Positions 37,276 to 47,500 are shown, counted from the stretch's first letter. The stretch is 64,000 nucleotides of DNA from Burkholderia thailandensis E264 (GCF_000012365.1 NC_007650.1:1488001-1552000), one strand, 5' to 3'. Made by a program: numbers and translations. Notes: a model not told the origin generated them from the sequence alone.

Positions 37276-38445
37276 CTATGGGGTGACGCCCGACGCGCCT
37301 TGCCCGGGCTCGGGCCCGCGCGCGCGGCGCAGCACGATCCGCTCGCCGCGGCCGATCGCGAGGCGCTCGCGCGGCCGCAGGCCCCAGCGGCGCGCGACGT
37401 CGTCGATCGCCGCGGCGAGCCACGACGCCGATACGGGCGCGTCGCGGCTCGCCGGGTGTGCATACAGCAACAGCTCGTCGGCGAGATCGGCGCCGAACAG
37501 CGCGTCGCACAACGCGAGATCGGCCTCGACGAACAACTCGTTGACGCCTTGCTTCGCGAGCCGCGCAAACGCGTCGGGCAGCGGCAGGCAGGCGTCGGTG
37601 TCGGCAACCGGAGCCGACGGTGCGCCGGCGGGCCGCGCATCGGCGCGATCGGCGCGATGGCCGCTGCCGCACGCGTCTTCGCATGCGCGCCCGCCTTTGT
37701 CGTCGCGATGCAGCGCGAGCGTCGGCGCGCCGTCGGCGGGCGCGCACGCGACGCTCGCCGCGCCGAGCGCCGCACAGTCCCGCGCGCTCACGACGTAGCG
37801 GGGCGCGGCCCCGTCGCGCCCGACGGCGCGGCCGGCGTCGGGCGCGCGTTCGAGCACGACCGAGCTGCGCGCGCGCCAGTGCCGGAGGTCGTCGCGCGCC
37901 TCGGACGGCGCAGCGTCAAGCGCCGCCAGGTCGGCCGAATCGGGCGCGGGCGGTCCGTCGATCGGCAGGCTGAGCGTCGCGCGCGTCCACGGCCGGCCGC
38001 GCTCGATCCGGCTGAAAAAGCCGATGTTCAGCTCGCGCGCCTGCGCCTCCAGCAAGCCTTGCTCGACGACGATGCCCGCGTCGGCCAGGCGCGCGGCTCC
38101 GCGCCCCGCGACCTGCTCGAACGGATCGCGCGCGGCGATCACGACGCGCGCGACGCCCGCCGCGACGAGCGCGTTCGCGCACGGCGGCGTCCTGCCGAAG
38201 TGCGCGCAGGGCTCGAGCGTCACGTACGCGGTTGCGCCGCGCGCGCGTTCGCCCGCTTCGCGCAGCGCGTGCACTTCCGCGTGCGGTTCGCCCGCGCGGC
38301 GGTGCCAGCCCGCGCCGAGCGTCTGGGCGCCGCGCGCGATCACGCAGCCGACGCGCGGGTTCGGATGCGTCGTGTAAAGCCCCTGTTCGGCGAGCCGCAG
38401 CGCATGGGCCATGTGCATGCGGTCGATGTCGGAGAACGTGCTCAT
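37276..38445 (-). CDS. toxE: RibD-like deaminase, ToxE-like
   Basis: This 389-aa protein has an N-terminal pyrimidine deaminase domain with zinc and catalytic residues His55, Glu57, Cys80 and Cys89 (HAEV; TLEPCAHFGRTPPC). The C-terminal half occupies the place of the RibD reductase but lacks the usual SLDGR-type substrate motif (it reads SLPIDGPPAPDS) and contains low-complexity stretches, so reduction may be lost. In toxoflavin biosynthesis ToxE works on the early riboflavin-pathway intermediate made by ToxB. A normal riboflavin role is unlikely given the neighbours. The start at 38445 is fixed by the deaminase alignment. Confidence 0.85.
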   Translation of the reverse strand: MSTFSDIDRMHMAHALRLAEQGLYTTHPNPRVGCVIARGAQTLGAGWHRRAGEPHAEVHALREAGERARGATAYVTLEPCAHFGRTPPCANALVAAGVARVVIAARDPFEQVAGRGAARLADAGIVVEQGLLEAQARELNIGFFSRIERGRPWTRATLSLPIDGPPAPDSADLAALDAAPSEARDDLRHWRARSSVVLERAPDAGRAVGRDGAAPRYVVSARDCAALGAASVACAPADGAPTLALHRDDKGGRACEDACGSGHRADRADARPAGAPSAPVADTDACLPLPDAFARLAKQGVNELFVEADLALCDALFGADLADELLLYAHPASRDAPVSASWLAAAIDDVARRWGLRPRERLAIGRGERIVLRRARGPEPGQGASGVTP

Positions 38446-38563
38446 CGTCGGCGGCCCGTCCGATCGGTCGAGGGCGGCGCGTACACCGCCGGCGCCGCTC
38501 GCGGCGCGCGGGCGTGCCGCATCGACGGAGGGCGTGCGCGCCGGCCGGCGCTCGATCCGGCGT

Positions 38564-39547
38564 TCATCGCGACTCCGCGAGGCGAAAACCCATCGCGTAG
38601 ATGTCGCGCTGATAGCGGCCGTGGCGGCGCGCGCAGCGCGCGAGATCGCCGAAGCGCGTGAAGCTGCCGCCGCGCGCGATCCGGTAGCCGCCCTGCGTGA
38701 CGGCGAGATCGTCGGCGATCGCCTCGCCGCCCGGATACGGGCGATAGTCGTCGGCGACGTATTCCTCGACGTTGCCGGCCAGATCGTCGATGCCGAACGC
38801 GCTGCGCCCGAGCGGGAAGATGCCGACGGGCGTCGTCGACAGCGGCCCCGCCTCGACCGTGTTCGCCGCGCGCGGATCGAACGCGTCGCCCCACGGATAC
38901 TCGACGTCCGCGCCGCCCGACGCCGCGTACTCCCATTCGGCCTCGGTCGGCAGCCGGAAGCGCCGGCCGGTCGCTTCGCCAAGCCAGGTCGCGTACGCGT
39001 CGGCGGCCTCGGCGGGCACCGACCAGACCGGATGGTTCGCGCGCTCGAGCGGGTAGACGCCGAACGTCCACGACGTCGGCAGCCACGGCGCGCCCGTCTC
39101 CTCGAGGAACCGCCGGTATTCGAGGTTCGTGACCGGGTAGCGCATCATCCGGTACGCGGCGAGCTCGACCGTATGGCGCGGGCATTCCTTCTCGATCCAT
39201 TCGTCGATCACGCCGACGCGCGCCCATTCGGCGATCACCTGCGGCACGCGCGCCGGCTCGGTGCCGAGCCGCGCGCGCGCGGCGGGCACGTCGCACATCG
39301 GCGGATCGAGCGCTCGGATGCGCGGATCGCCCGCGAATCCGAGCAGCGTGCCCGCCGCGTAGCGCCGCTCGAACGGCGCGTCGGGACTCTCGGCGATCGC
39401 GATCCACTGCGCGCTCGTCATGCGCAGCAAATCGACATGCGTCGAGAAGACCGTCGCGCTCGTGCGCGCGACGAACAGATCGTCCGGCAGCGCCATTGCC
39501 GCGCGGTCGCTGAGGCGGTTCGGGTTGTCGGCCAGCTTGAGCGTCAT
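38564..39547 (-). CDS. toxD: FGE/SUMF1-like protein, ToxD-like
   Basis: This 327-aa protein has a C-terminal formylglycine-generating-enzyme-like domain at residues 120-327: RLPTEAEWEYAASGG, YPWGD, DLAGNVEEYVADDY, IARGGSF and a GFRLAES ending. The N-terminal 110 residues form an extra helical part. ToxD of toxoflavin clusters has this domain and is needed for late steps, with an unclear reaction. Related FGE-fold enzymes include non-heme iron oxidases such as EgtB, so an oxidative step is possible. The start codon overlaps the stop of the methyltransferase gene (ATGA). Confidence 0.87.
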   Translation of the reverse strand: MTLKLADNPNRLSDRAAMALPDDLFVARTSATVFSTHVDLLRMTSAQWIAIAESPDAPFERRYAAGTLLGFAGDPRIRALDPPMCDVPAARARLGTEPARVPQVIAEWARVGVIDEWIEKECPRHTVELAAYRMMRYPVTNLEYRRFLEETGAPWLPTSWTFGVYPLERANHPVWSVPAEAADAYATWLGEATGRRFRLPTEAEWEYAASGGADVEYPWGDAFDPRAANTVEAGPLSTTPVGIFPLGRSAFGIDDLAGNVEEYVADDYRPYPGGEAIADDLAVTQGGYRIARGGSFTRFGDLARCARRHGRYQRDIYAMGFRLAESR

Positions 39548-40254
39548 CGGCGTCCACTCGCGTCAGTCGAATCGGTTTTGCGGGCCGTCATCACCAGATA
39601 GTGCAGGCCGGCTTTCGGCCGCGGCACCCGCTGGCTGTCGACGGGGGTGAAATGCGCGGCGCGCAGCAGTTCGGCGAGCTCGGGCTCGGTGAACTCGCGA
39701 TAGAGGCGCTGCGCGTGGTTCGCGTAGAGCCGCCCGGGGCCGTCGGATTCGAACACGGAGATCGTGAAGCGCCCGTCGGGCCGCAACAGTGCGTGGATGC
39801 GCGCGAGGTACGTGCCGTACGCGTCCGGATGCTGGTGGTGCAGGCAGCCGTTGTCGAGCGCGCCGTCGAAGCGGGCTTCGCCGTCGAGCTCGGACACGGG
39901 GCACGCGACGAAGCGCACCCGCTCGCCCCAGCGCTGCGCGAGCGGCGCCCACTCGGGCGGCTCGACGAGATCGACCGCCGTCACCCGGTGCCCTTGCTCG
40001 AGGAAGTACGCGGTGTCGCGGCCGCGGCCCGCGCCCGCGTCGAGGACGACGGCGGGGCGGCCGAGATGCGCGTGCAGGATCGCACTCGCCGGACGCATCG
40101 CCGCCTCGTCGGTCCAGACGTCGCGGCCGTCGTGATAGCTCGACACGAAATCCGAGCGCAGCACCGCCGCGTATTCGTGCGGCGCCGCGAGCGGCGCGTC
40201 GACGGGCGCGATCGCGCGTTGCGCGTCGATGTAGTGCGGTTCGGCGGCGCTCAT
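39544..40254 (-). CDS. toxA: SAM-dependent methyltransferase, ToxA-like
   Basis: This 236-aa class I methyltransferase has the AdoMet loop VVLDAGAGRGRDTAYF near residues 69-84 and the post-loop VTAVDLVEPPEW. Size and position between the WD-repeat and FGE-like genes fit ToxA, which N-methylates the azapteridine core to reumycin and toxoflavin in B. glumae. Gene order differs from the toxABCDE order: here it is B, C, A, D, E. Both its start and stop overlap neighbours in ATGA junctions, a sign of tight translational coupling. Confidence 0.85.
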   Translation of the reverse strand: MSAAEPHYIDAQRAIAPVDAPLAAPHEYAAVLRSDFVSSYHDGRDVWTDEAAMRPASAILHAHLGRPAVVLDAGAGRGRDTAYFLEQGHRVTAVDLVEPPEWAPLAQRWGERVRFVACPVSELDGEARFDGALDNGCLHHQHPDAYGTYLARIHALLRPDGRFTISVFESDGPGRLYANHAQRLYREFTEPELAELLRAAHFTPVDSQRVPRPKAGLHYLVMTARKTDSTDASGRR

Positions 40255-41948
40255 GCGCGCTCCAGCGGAATGCGGTACACGCTGCCGTCGTACGAGCTCG
40301 CGAGGAACGCGCGCGCGGCCGGATCGTACGCGAGCGACGATACGCCCGCCGTCGTCACGCGCGCGTCGAGCGCCCAGCGCGTCTCGACGCGGTCGTAGAC
40401 GGCGACGCGGCCGTTGTAGCTGCCGGTGGCGACGTAGCGGCCGTCGGCGCTCGCCGCGACGCATTTGATCGAGTGCGTGTGCGGCGTCGCGATCACCTCC
40501 GCGTGATGGTCCGGCGACCAGATCCGCAGCTTCAGGTCGCGGCTCACCGACGCGAAGTAGCCGTCGCCGAGGCCCGCGCAGCCGTTCGCGATCTTGTCGT
40601 GCGCGCGCTTGAGCTCGAACGCCGGCTCGAGCGTCGACGCGCGATACCAGGTGGCCGACGCGTCGGCCGCGACCGAGAAGATCAGATCGCCGGAGATCGC
40701 GATGCCCTTGACTGCGTTCGCGTGCAGCGGCAGGTCGGCCACGTGCGTCGCCCGTGTGCCGTCGATCCGCAGCACGATGCCTTCGCCCGTATACGTGCCG
40801 ATCACCGCATGCGCCGCGCCGTCGCGCGCGAACGCCACGCCGCAATTCAGCGGCGAGCGGTGCTGATGCAGTTCGCGGCCGCTGCGCGCGTCGAACACCT
40901 TGCCGAGCTGGCCGCCCGTCAGGATCAGGTCGCCCGCTGGCGCGAGGAAATTGCACAGGCTGCCCGTGCGCGCATGCTCGCGCTGGTCCACCCGCACGAT
41001 GCCCGCGTCGCCGATCGTCCACAGATGGCCGTCGACGGGCTGCACCGCGTTCACGCCGTGCGTCGGCGGCAGCTCGGCCGCGTCCCAGCGCTCGGTCTTC
41101 CAGTTGTAGCGGCGGTAGCTCGAGTGGAACGTCGAGAACACGATGTGCTCGTCGCCCTCGAACGAGCACGAGCGCGGCCACACCTCGGGCGGCAGCGCCG
41201 CGCCGCCGAGCGCCTGCGGCTCGCCCGCCGCGCCGACCCTCCAGAGCCGCATCGTGCGGTCGTACGACAGCGACACGAGCAGGCCGCGGTCGCCGTCGAG
41301 CACGAGGCGCTTCACGCCCGCGTCGTGCGCGGCGATCGTCGCGCGCGCGCCGTCGACGCCGATCGAGATGATCTCGCCCTCGTCGTTGCCCGCGAAAATG
41401 CGGCCGTCGGCGGCGATCGCGATCGTGTCGGTCTCGATGCCGTCGAGATCGATGTCGGCGACGAGGCCGTTGTTCGCGAGCGACCAGCGCTTGATCGTGC
41501 CGTCGTCGCTCGACGAGACGATCTCGTCGGCGCCGCGCATCCATTCGACGGAGATCACGTCGGCCGTATGGCCGCTGAACGTGTGCAGCAGCCTGCCGCC
41601 GAAATCGTAGACGCGCACGCGGTGATCGCGCGACGCGGTCGCGACGAGCGGCTTGTCCGGATGGAACGCGCTCATCTCGACGTCGTCCTCCTGATCAGCG
41701 AACACGGCGACGAGCCGCAGATCGGGCACGGTCCAGAGGCGGGCGCTGTAATCGGACGACGACGTGACGACGTACGCGCCGTCGGGCGAGAACGCCCCCT
41801 GATTCGCGAGGTGGTCGTGCATCGCGCGGGCGAGCGGACGCTGGGTCTTCGCGTCCCACAGGATGACCTGGTTGTCGTAACCGGCCGTCAGAACGTACTG
41901 GTCGCGGTGCGCGGCAATCCCGCTGATCGGTGCGCGGTGAGTGATCAT
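40251..41948 (-). CDS. toxC: WD40-repeat protein, ToxC-like
   Basis: This 565-aa protein consists of WD40 repeats throughout, probably two propellers. Clear repeat ends are VILWDAKTQ, SARLWTVPD, VRVYDFGG, IKRWSLAN, LRIWSPDHH and VAVYDRVE. No catalytic motif is seen, and no signal peptide. ToxC, a WD-repeat protein of unknown role, is required in toxoflavin clusters, perhaps as a scaffold. WD40 proteins are rare in small-molecule operons, so this gene strongly supports the cluster assignment. It overlaps both neighbours by 4 bp. Confidence 0.88.
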   Translation of the reverse strand: MITHRAPISGIAAHRDQYVLTAGYDNQVILWDAKTQRPLARAMHDHLANQGAFSPDGAYVVTSSSDYSARLWTVPDLRLVAVFADQEDDVEMSAFHPDKPLVATASRDHRVRVYDFGGRLLHTFSGHTADVISVEWMRGADEIVSSSDDGTIKRWSLANNGLVADIDLDGIETDTIAIAADGRIFAGNDEGEIISIGVDGARATIAAHDAGVKRLVLDGDRGLLVSLSYDRTMRLWRVGAAGEPQALGGAALPPEVWPRSCSFEGDEHIVFSTFHSSYRRYNWKTERWDAAELPPTHGVNAVQPVDGHLWTIGDAGIVRVDQREHARTGSLCNFLAPAGDLILTGGQLGKVFDARSGRELHQHRSPLNCGVAFARDGAAHAVIGTYTGEGIVLRIDGTRATHVADLPLHANAVKGIAISGDLIFSVAADASATWYRASTLEPAFELKRAHDKIANGCAGLGDGYFASVSRDLKLRIWSPDHHAEVIATPHTHSIKCVAASADGRYVATGSYNGRVAVYDRVETRWALDARVTTAGVSSLAYDPAARAFLASSYDGSVYRIPLERA

Positions 41949-42589
41949 TGCAGTTCCTGGCTGAGGTTGATGGCGTGGCGGTGGTGATCGATCTTCGCGC
42001 GCAGGTAGCCGTGGTTCGTGGTGTTGACGAACACGCCCGTCTGCAGCACGCGCCGGATGCGGATGCCGTGCTTCTCGATCTGCGAGACCTTGTCCGGGTT
42101 GTTGGTGACGAGCGAGATCTCGGTGACGCCGAGCGCCTGCAGCATTTGCGCGGCGACGCGGAAATCGCGCATGTCGTCGGGGAAATTCAGCGCGCGGTTC
42201 GCCGCGAACGTGTCGAGGCCCTGCGAGATCTGCAGGCGGTACGCGTCGAGCTTGTTGTACAGCCCGATGCCGCGCCCCTCCTGGCGCAGATAGAGCAGGA
42301 TGCCGCCTTCACGGCCGAACATCGCGACCGACTCGTCGAGCTGCTCGCCGCAATCGCAGCGCGCGGAGCCGAACACGTCGCCCGTCAGGCACTCGGAATG
42401 CACGCGCACGAGCGGCGCGTCGGCGAGCGGCCCGAAAACGAGCGCGAGATGCTCGGCGTTGTCGCATAGGCCCTGGAACGTGACCATTTCGGCATCGAAC
42501 CGCTGTTGCGCGGTGCGCGGACGAATGGGCACATTGACGCGCGTACGGACGGACGCGCTCATCGTTGGGGAAATTCGACCATCGTTCAT
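41945..42589 (-). CDS. toxB: GTP cyclohydrolase II, ToxB-like
   Basis: This 214-aa enzyme opens GTP to the 2,5-diaminopyrimidinone phosphate shared by riboflavin and toxoflavin pathways. The zinc ligands Cys67, Cys78 and Cys80 (CLTGDVFGSARCDC) and the catalytic RQEGRGIGL motif are intact. It is a stand-alone RibA domain without DHBP synthase, and sits first in an operon with WD-repeat and FGE-like genes, so dedicated supply of a specialised pathway is likely. ATG 42589 has GAGG at good spacing and is chosen over an upstream TTG and a later ATG at 42562. Confidence 0.92.
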   Translation of the reverse strand: MNDGRISPTMSASVRTRVNVPIRPRTAQQRFDAEMVTFQGLCDNAEHLALVFGPLADAPLVRVHSECLTGDVFGSARCDCGEQLDESVAMFGREGGILLYLRQEGRGIGLYNKLDAYRLQISQGLDTFAANRALNFPDDMRDFRVAAQMLQALGVTEISLVTNNPDKVSQIEKHGIRIRRVLQTGVFVNTTNHGYLRAKIDHHRHAINLSQELQ

Positions 42590-42902
42590 GCTGTGCCTCA
42601 AGGTTATTCAACATTGAGATACGCATCGCGAAGAACACGGAAGTCTTTGGATTGTTATGTCGAATGCTTGAATCGATTTCCGGCTTGTTGCTGTCTCTCG
42701 GGTTCTAGGCGAGCTCTTGATTGGCTGCTGCGTTCGATTGTGCAAAAGCATCGCCGATTGTGCATCCGTACCGATTACGGTATCGCCGATCATTTCCCGA
42801 TCCGTTTTTCTTCGGGTTCCAGGCGGCGCCCGATTCGCGCTCGACCGGAGCGCCATCCGTTCGGCCGCCGCCCGTTGGGTTGCCGCCCGTTGGGTTGCGC
42901 GT
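42590..42902 (-). promoter_or_regulatory. Control region upstream of the azapteridine-type operon
   Basis: This 313-bp gap separates the RND outer-membrane gene from the ToxB-like gene. It contains two direct copies of CGATTGTGCA exactly 20 bp apart (42735-42744 and 42755-42764) and the palindrome TACCG-ATTA-CGGTA (42769-42782). A 15-bp tandem duplication, GCCGCCCGTTGGGTT, lies at 42867-42896. The direct repeats and palindrome lie 145-195 bp upstream of the start codon and look like activator sites. I could not place a -10/-35 pair with confidence. Confidence 0.55.
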
Positions 42903-44546
42903 TCAACCAATCTCGGCCGCTGTTCGCGCCGACGCCGGCGCAGGCGCTGCCGCCTTGCCGTAGTCGACAGGCGCATCCGCCGGGCGCGGCGTCTCGCCCG
43001 CGCGTTCGATCCAGCCGCCGCCCAGCGCGCGATACAGATCGACGAGGTTCGTCCAGCGCGCGAGCCGCGCGCTGATCAGTTGCTGCTGCGCCGAATACAG
43101 ATCCGTCTGCGCGGTCAGCACCGACAGATAACTGTCGACGCCGTTCTTGTAGCGCAGGTCCGACAGATCGTAGCGGCGCTGCTGCGCGTGCTCGTTGCGC
43201 TCGAGCGCCGCGATCTGCTGATCGTACGTGCCGCGCGCGGCAAGCCCGTCCGACACCTCGCGGAACGCGCTCTGGATCGCCTTCTCGTAGTTCGCGATCT
43301 CGATGCGCTTCTGCACGTGCGCGAGATCGAGATTGGCGATGTTCTGTCCGCCCTCGAAGATCGGCAGCGCGATGCTCGGCGCGAACGACCACGCCGCCGT
43401 GCCCGCCTTGAACAGGCCGCCGAGCGTCGGGCTCGCGGTGCCGAACGCGCCGGTGAGCGAGATTTTCGGGAAGAACGCCGCACGCGCCGCGCCGATGTTC
43501 GCGTTCGCCGCGCGCAGCGTCTCCTCGGCCTGCATGATGTCGGGGCGGCGCGTCAGCAGATCGGACGGCAGCCCGGCCGGGATGTCGGTCAGCAGATTCT
43601 GCGCATTGAGCGGCAGGCCGGCCGGCAGATCGTCGGGCAGCGGCTCGCCGATCAGCAGCACGAGCGCGTTGACCGCCTGCGCGCGGGCGCGCGCCTGCGC
43701 CTGCTGGTTCGCGAGCGCGGTCTCGACGACCGTCTGCGCCTGCCGCAGATCGAGCTCCGAGCCGGTGCCGTTGTCGAACTGCAGCTTCGTCAGGTCGTAC
43801 GACGCGCGCGCCGTCTTCAGCGTGTTCTCCGTGATCTGCAGCAGATCGTCGGTCGACAGCAGCGTCAGATACTGATCGGCGACGCTCGCGACGAGCGAGA
43901 TCTCCGCGGCCTTGCGCGCCTGCGCGGTCGCGAAGTATTGCGCGAGCGCCTGATCCTTCAGGCTCTGCACGCGGCCGAACAGGTCGAGCTCCCACGACGC
44001 GGACACGCCGACATTGTAGGTCCGCGAGATGAGCGGCTGGCCGGTTACCGACACACCGGCCGGCGTGCGCTGGATCGTGCCCGTGCCGGTGCCGTCGAGC
44101 GTCGGGAACAGGCCCGCGCGCGTGATCCGATACTGCGCGCGCGACGCCTCGACGTTGAGCACCGACACGCGCAGATCGCGGTTGTTCTTCAGCGCGATCT
44201 CGATCAGCCGCTGCAGGCGCGGATCGACGAAGAACTCGCGCCAGCCGATGTCGACGGCCGCCTGGCCGTTCGCGCTGCGCGCGCCGGCCGCGGCGCCCGG
44301 CTGCGCGGCGTAGACGCCGTCGGTCGGGAACGCGCCCGACACGGGCGCGGCCGGACGCTCGTAGCGCGGCGCGAGCGTGCAGCCCGCGGCGAAGAGGGCG
44401 GCCGCGACGGCGGCGGCGCGAACCGCCGTGCGCGCGATCGACGCGCACGCGGCGCACGAAGCGCGGGCAGCGCCGCGCGCGCGGCGGCGGCAACGGCGCG
44501 GGACCGCCGCCGTATCGTGAGGGAAGCGATGCATCGTGTCGTTCAT
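42903..44546 (-). CDS. RND efflux outer-membrane lipoprotein (NodT/OprM family)
   Basis: This 547-aa TolC-like channel subunit has a basic, long N-terminus and then the lipobox LFAAGC with acylated Cys56, which suggests the true start may be downstream of ATG 44546. Typical NodT-family phrases follow, such as VGVSASWELDLFGRV and LTRRPDIMQAEETLRAANA. It completes an adaptor-pump-channel set with the two genes upstream, starting 2 bp after the pump stop codon. Toxoflavin clusters carry such a pump (toxFGHI), so product efflux is likely. Confidence 0.92.
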   Translation of the reverse strand: MNDTMHRFPHDTAAVPRRCRRRARGAARASCAACASIARTAVRAAAVAAALFAAGCTLAPRYERPAAPVSGAFPTDGVYAAQPGAAAGARSANGQAAVDIGWREFFVDPRLQRLIEIALKNNRDLRVSVLNVEASRAQYRITRAGLFPTLDGTGTGTIQRTPAGVSVTGQPLISRTYNVGVSASWELDLFGRVQSLKDQALAQYFATAQARKAAEISLVASVADQYLTLLSTDDLLQITENTLKTARASYDLTKLQFDNGTGSELDLRQAQTVVETALANQQAQARARAQAVNALVLLIGEPLPDDLPAGLPLNAQNLLTDIPAGLPSDLLTRRPDIMQAEETLRAANANIGAARAAFFPKISLTGAFGTASPTLGGLFKAGTAAWSFAPSIALPIFEGGQNIANLDLAHVQKRIEIANYEKAIQSAFREVSDGLAARGTYDQQIAALERNEHAQQRRYDLSDLRYKNGVDSYLSVLTAQTDLYSAQQQLISARLARWTNLVDLYRALGGGWIERAGETPRPADAPVDYGKAAAPAPASARTAAEIG

Positions 44547-44548
44547 GG

Positions 44549-47500
44549 TTATCGAGTGGCTGCGAGAAGTTGCGCGCGCTCGCTGCGCATCGCCGCGCCG
44601 TGATCCTTCGCGACGAACGTATAGACGGTCGGCAGCACGAACAGCGTGAACAGCGTGCCGACCAGCATGCCTGTCGACACCGTGATGCCGATCGCGAAGC
44701 GGCTCGCCGCGCCGGCGCCCGCGGCGAACACGAGCGGCACGAGGCCCGCGACCATCGCCGCGGTCGTCATCAGGATCGGTCGCAGCCGCACCGCCGCCGC
44801 GCGCTCGATCGCCTCGCGCCGGCCGAGCCCTTCGTGGCGCTGCAGATCGTTGGCGAAGCTGACCATCAGGATTCCGTGCTTCGAGATCAGCCCGATCAGC
44901 GTGACGAGCCCGATCTGCGTATAGATGTTGAGCGTCGCGAAACCGAGGTAGAGCGGGGCGAGCGCGCCGCAGATCGACAGCGGCACCGACACCAGGATCA
45001 CGAGCGGATCGCGCAGGCTCTCGAACTGCGCGGCGAGCACGAGGAAGATCACGATCAGCGCGAAGCCGAACGTGACGGCGAGCCGGTTGCCTTCCTGCAC
45101 GTATTGCCGCGATTCGCCGAGCCAGTCGATCGAGAAGCCGGCGGGCAGCTTCTGCGCCTCGAGGAACGCCACCGCGTCGCCCATCGTCACGCCGGGCGCG
45201 GGCACCGCGGAGAACGTCGCCGCGTTCATCTGGTTGAACTGGCTGAGCGCGTTCGCCTGGCTGCCGTTCGTCACGTGAATCACGGTCGACAGCGGAATCA
45301 TCTGCCCCGAGCCCGTCTTCACGTAATAGCGGCTGAGCATCTCGGAGGACAGCCGCTCGCCGCGCGACACCTGCGGGATCACGTCGTACGAGCGGCCCTT
45401 GAAGTTGAAGCGGTTCACGTAGTTCTCGCCGACGAGCACGGCGAGCGTGTCGGCGATGTCCTTCATCGTCACGCCGAGCGTGTTCGCCTGATTGCGGTCG
45501 ATCGTCACGCCCACCGCGCGGCTGTCGAACGTCAGATCGCTGTCGAGCACCGCGAAGAGGCCGCTCTTTTGCGCGGCCGCCTTGATCCGTTCCATCTGCG
45601 CGTAGAGATCCGCGAAGCCCGACGGCGCGCGCAGCACCATCTGGATCGGCAGCCCGCCGCTCGACGCGGGCAGCGCCGGCAACTGGAACGCGAACACGCG
45701 GTCGCCGCGAATTCCGTCGCCGCGCGCCTGGATCAGCGCCTGCAGCGCCGCCGCGCTGCGCGTGCGCTTGTCCCAGTCGACGAGGTTCACGCCCGCGAAG
45801 CCGAGATTGCTGCCGCCGTAGCTGTTCAGGATGAAGCTCGTGTCGGCCTCGGGCAGCGTGCGGAACACGCGCTCGATATCGGGCGCGTAGCGTTCCATGT
45901 AATCGAGGTTCGCGTACTGCGGCGCCTTCACCGCGACCATGATCGAGCCCTGGTCCTCCTGCGGCGCGAGCTCGCGCTTCACGCCCGAGAAGAGCAGCAC
46001 GATGCCCGCGAGCACGCCGGCGCCGATCAGCAGAATCGCGGGCCGCGCGGCGAGGCTCGCGTGCAGGCCGCGCCGGTACGCATGCGTCACGCGCTCGAGC
46101 GTGCGCTCGATCGCCTTCGCGACGCGGCCCTCGGACATCCTGCTCGTGAGCAGCAGCGAGCCGAGCATCGGCGACAGCGTGAGCGCGACGATGCCCGACA
46201 CGAGCACCGCGCCCGCGAGCGTGAACGCGAACTCCTTGAACAGCGAGCCGGTGAGGCCGCCCATCAGCCCGATCGGCGCATAGACGGAGATCAGCGTCGC
46301 CATCATCACGAGCACGGGCGACGCGATCTCGCGCGCGCCGATCAGCGCCGCGCGCACGGGCGGCTCGCCCTGCTCGATGTGGCGGTGGATGTTCTCGACG
46401 ACGACGATCGCATCGTCGACGACGAGCCCGATCGCAAGCACCATCGCGAGCAGCGTCAGCAGGTTCAGCGAGAAGCCCGCGGCGAGCATCAGCGCCGCCG
46501 AGCCGACGAGCGACAGCGGAATCGTCAGCACCGGGATGATCACCGCGCGAAACGAGCCGAGGAACAGGAAGATCACGACGACGACGATCGCGATCGCCTC
46601 GGTGAGCGTCGAGCGGACCTCGGCGATCGACGCGTTGACGAAGCGCGCGCCGTCGAACATGTTCGCGATCTGGACGCTCGCGGGCTTGTTGCGCTCCATC
46701 GCGGGCAGCACCGCGCCGACGCCGCGCACGATCTCGAGCGGGTTGCCCGCGGGCGTCGCGTTGACCGCGATGTACACCGCGCGGCGGCCGTTCATCAGCG
46801 CGCTCGAGTTGTAGTTCTCGCCGCCGATCTCCACGGTCGCGACGTCCTTCAGCCGCACGAGGCCGCCGCCGTTCGGCGCGCTTTTCACGACCATCTCGTT
46901 GAACGCGCCGACGTCGGTCAGATCGGTGTTCGCCGAGATGTCGGCGATCGTGAGCGAGCCCTTGACCTGGCCCGGCGCCGCCTGCACGTTGTTCGCGCGG
47001 ATCGCCGCGGCGACGTCGCCCGCGGCGAGCCCGTGCGCGGCGAGCCGCGTCGCGTCGAGCCAGACGCGCATCGCGAGGTTCTGGCCGCCGAGGATCTCGG
47101 CGGAGGCGACGCCCGGCACCGTCGTCACGAGCGGCTGCGCGACGCGCACCACATAATCGGTGATCTGCGGAATCGACAGCGTATCGCTCGCGAAGCCGAG
47201 ATACATCACCGCGGTCGGCGCGTCGGTGAGCTTCGTGATCACCGAATCGTACGCGTCGGCGGGCAGCTTGTACTTCACCTGCTGGACCTTGGCCATCACC
47301 TCGGTCATCGCGCGGTCCGCGTTCGCGTTCAGGCGCAGCCGCGCCTTCACGACGCTCTTGCCTTGCGTCGTCGTCGACGTGATGTACTCGATGCCGTCGG
47401 CGGTCGCGATCGATTGCGCGATCGGCGTCGTCACGAAGCCCTGCATCAGGTCTTGCGACGCGCCCGGATAATCGGTCGCGACGCTGATCGTCGCGCTCTC

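Noticed and set aside
35298..37775. One 825-codon reverse frame covering the VOC gene and more
   Set aside because: Only the part from 36161 encodes a recognisable protein; the rest is an out-of-frame reading of the methyltransferase and RibD-like genes.
37276..42589. Ordinary riboflavin operon (ribA, ribD)
   Set aside because: ribB, ribE and ribH are absent; WD-repeat, FGE-like and methyltransferase genes are inserted, which is typical of toxoflavin-type clusters.
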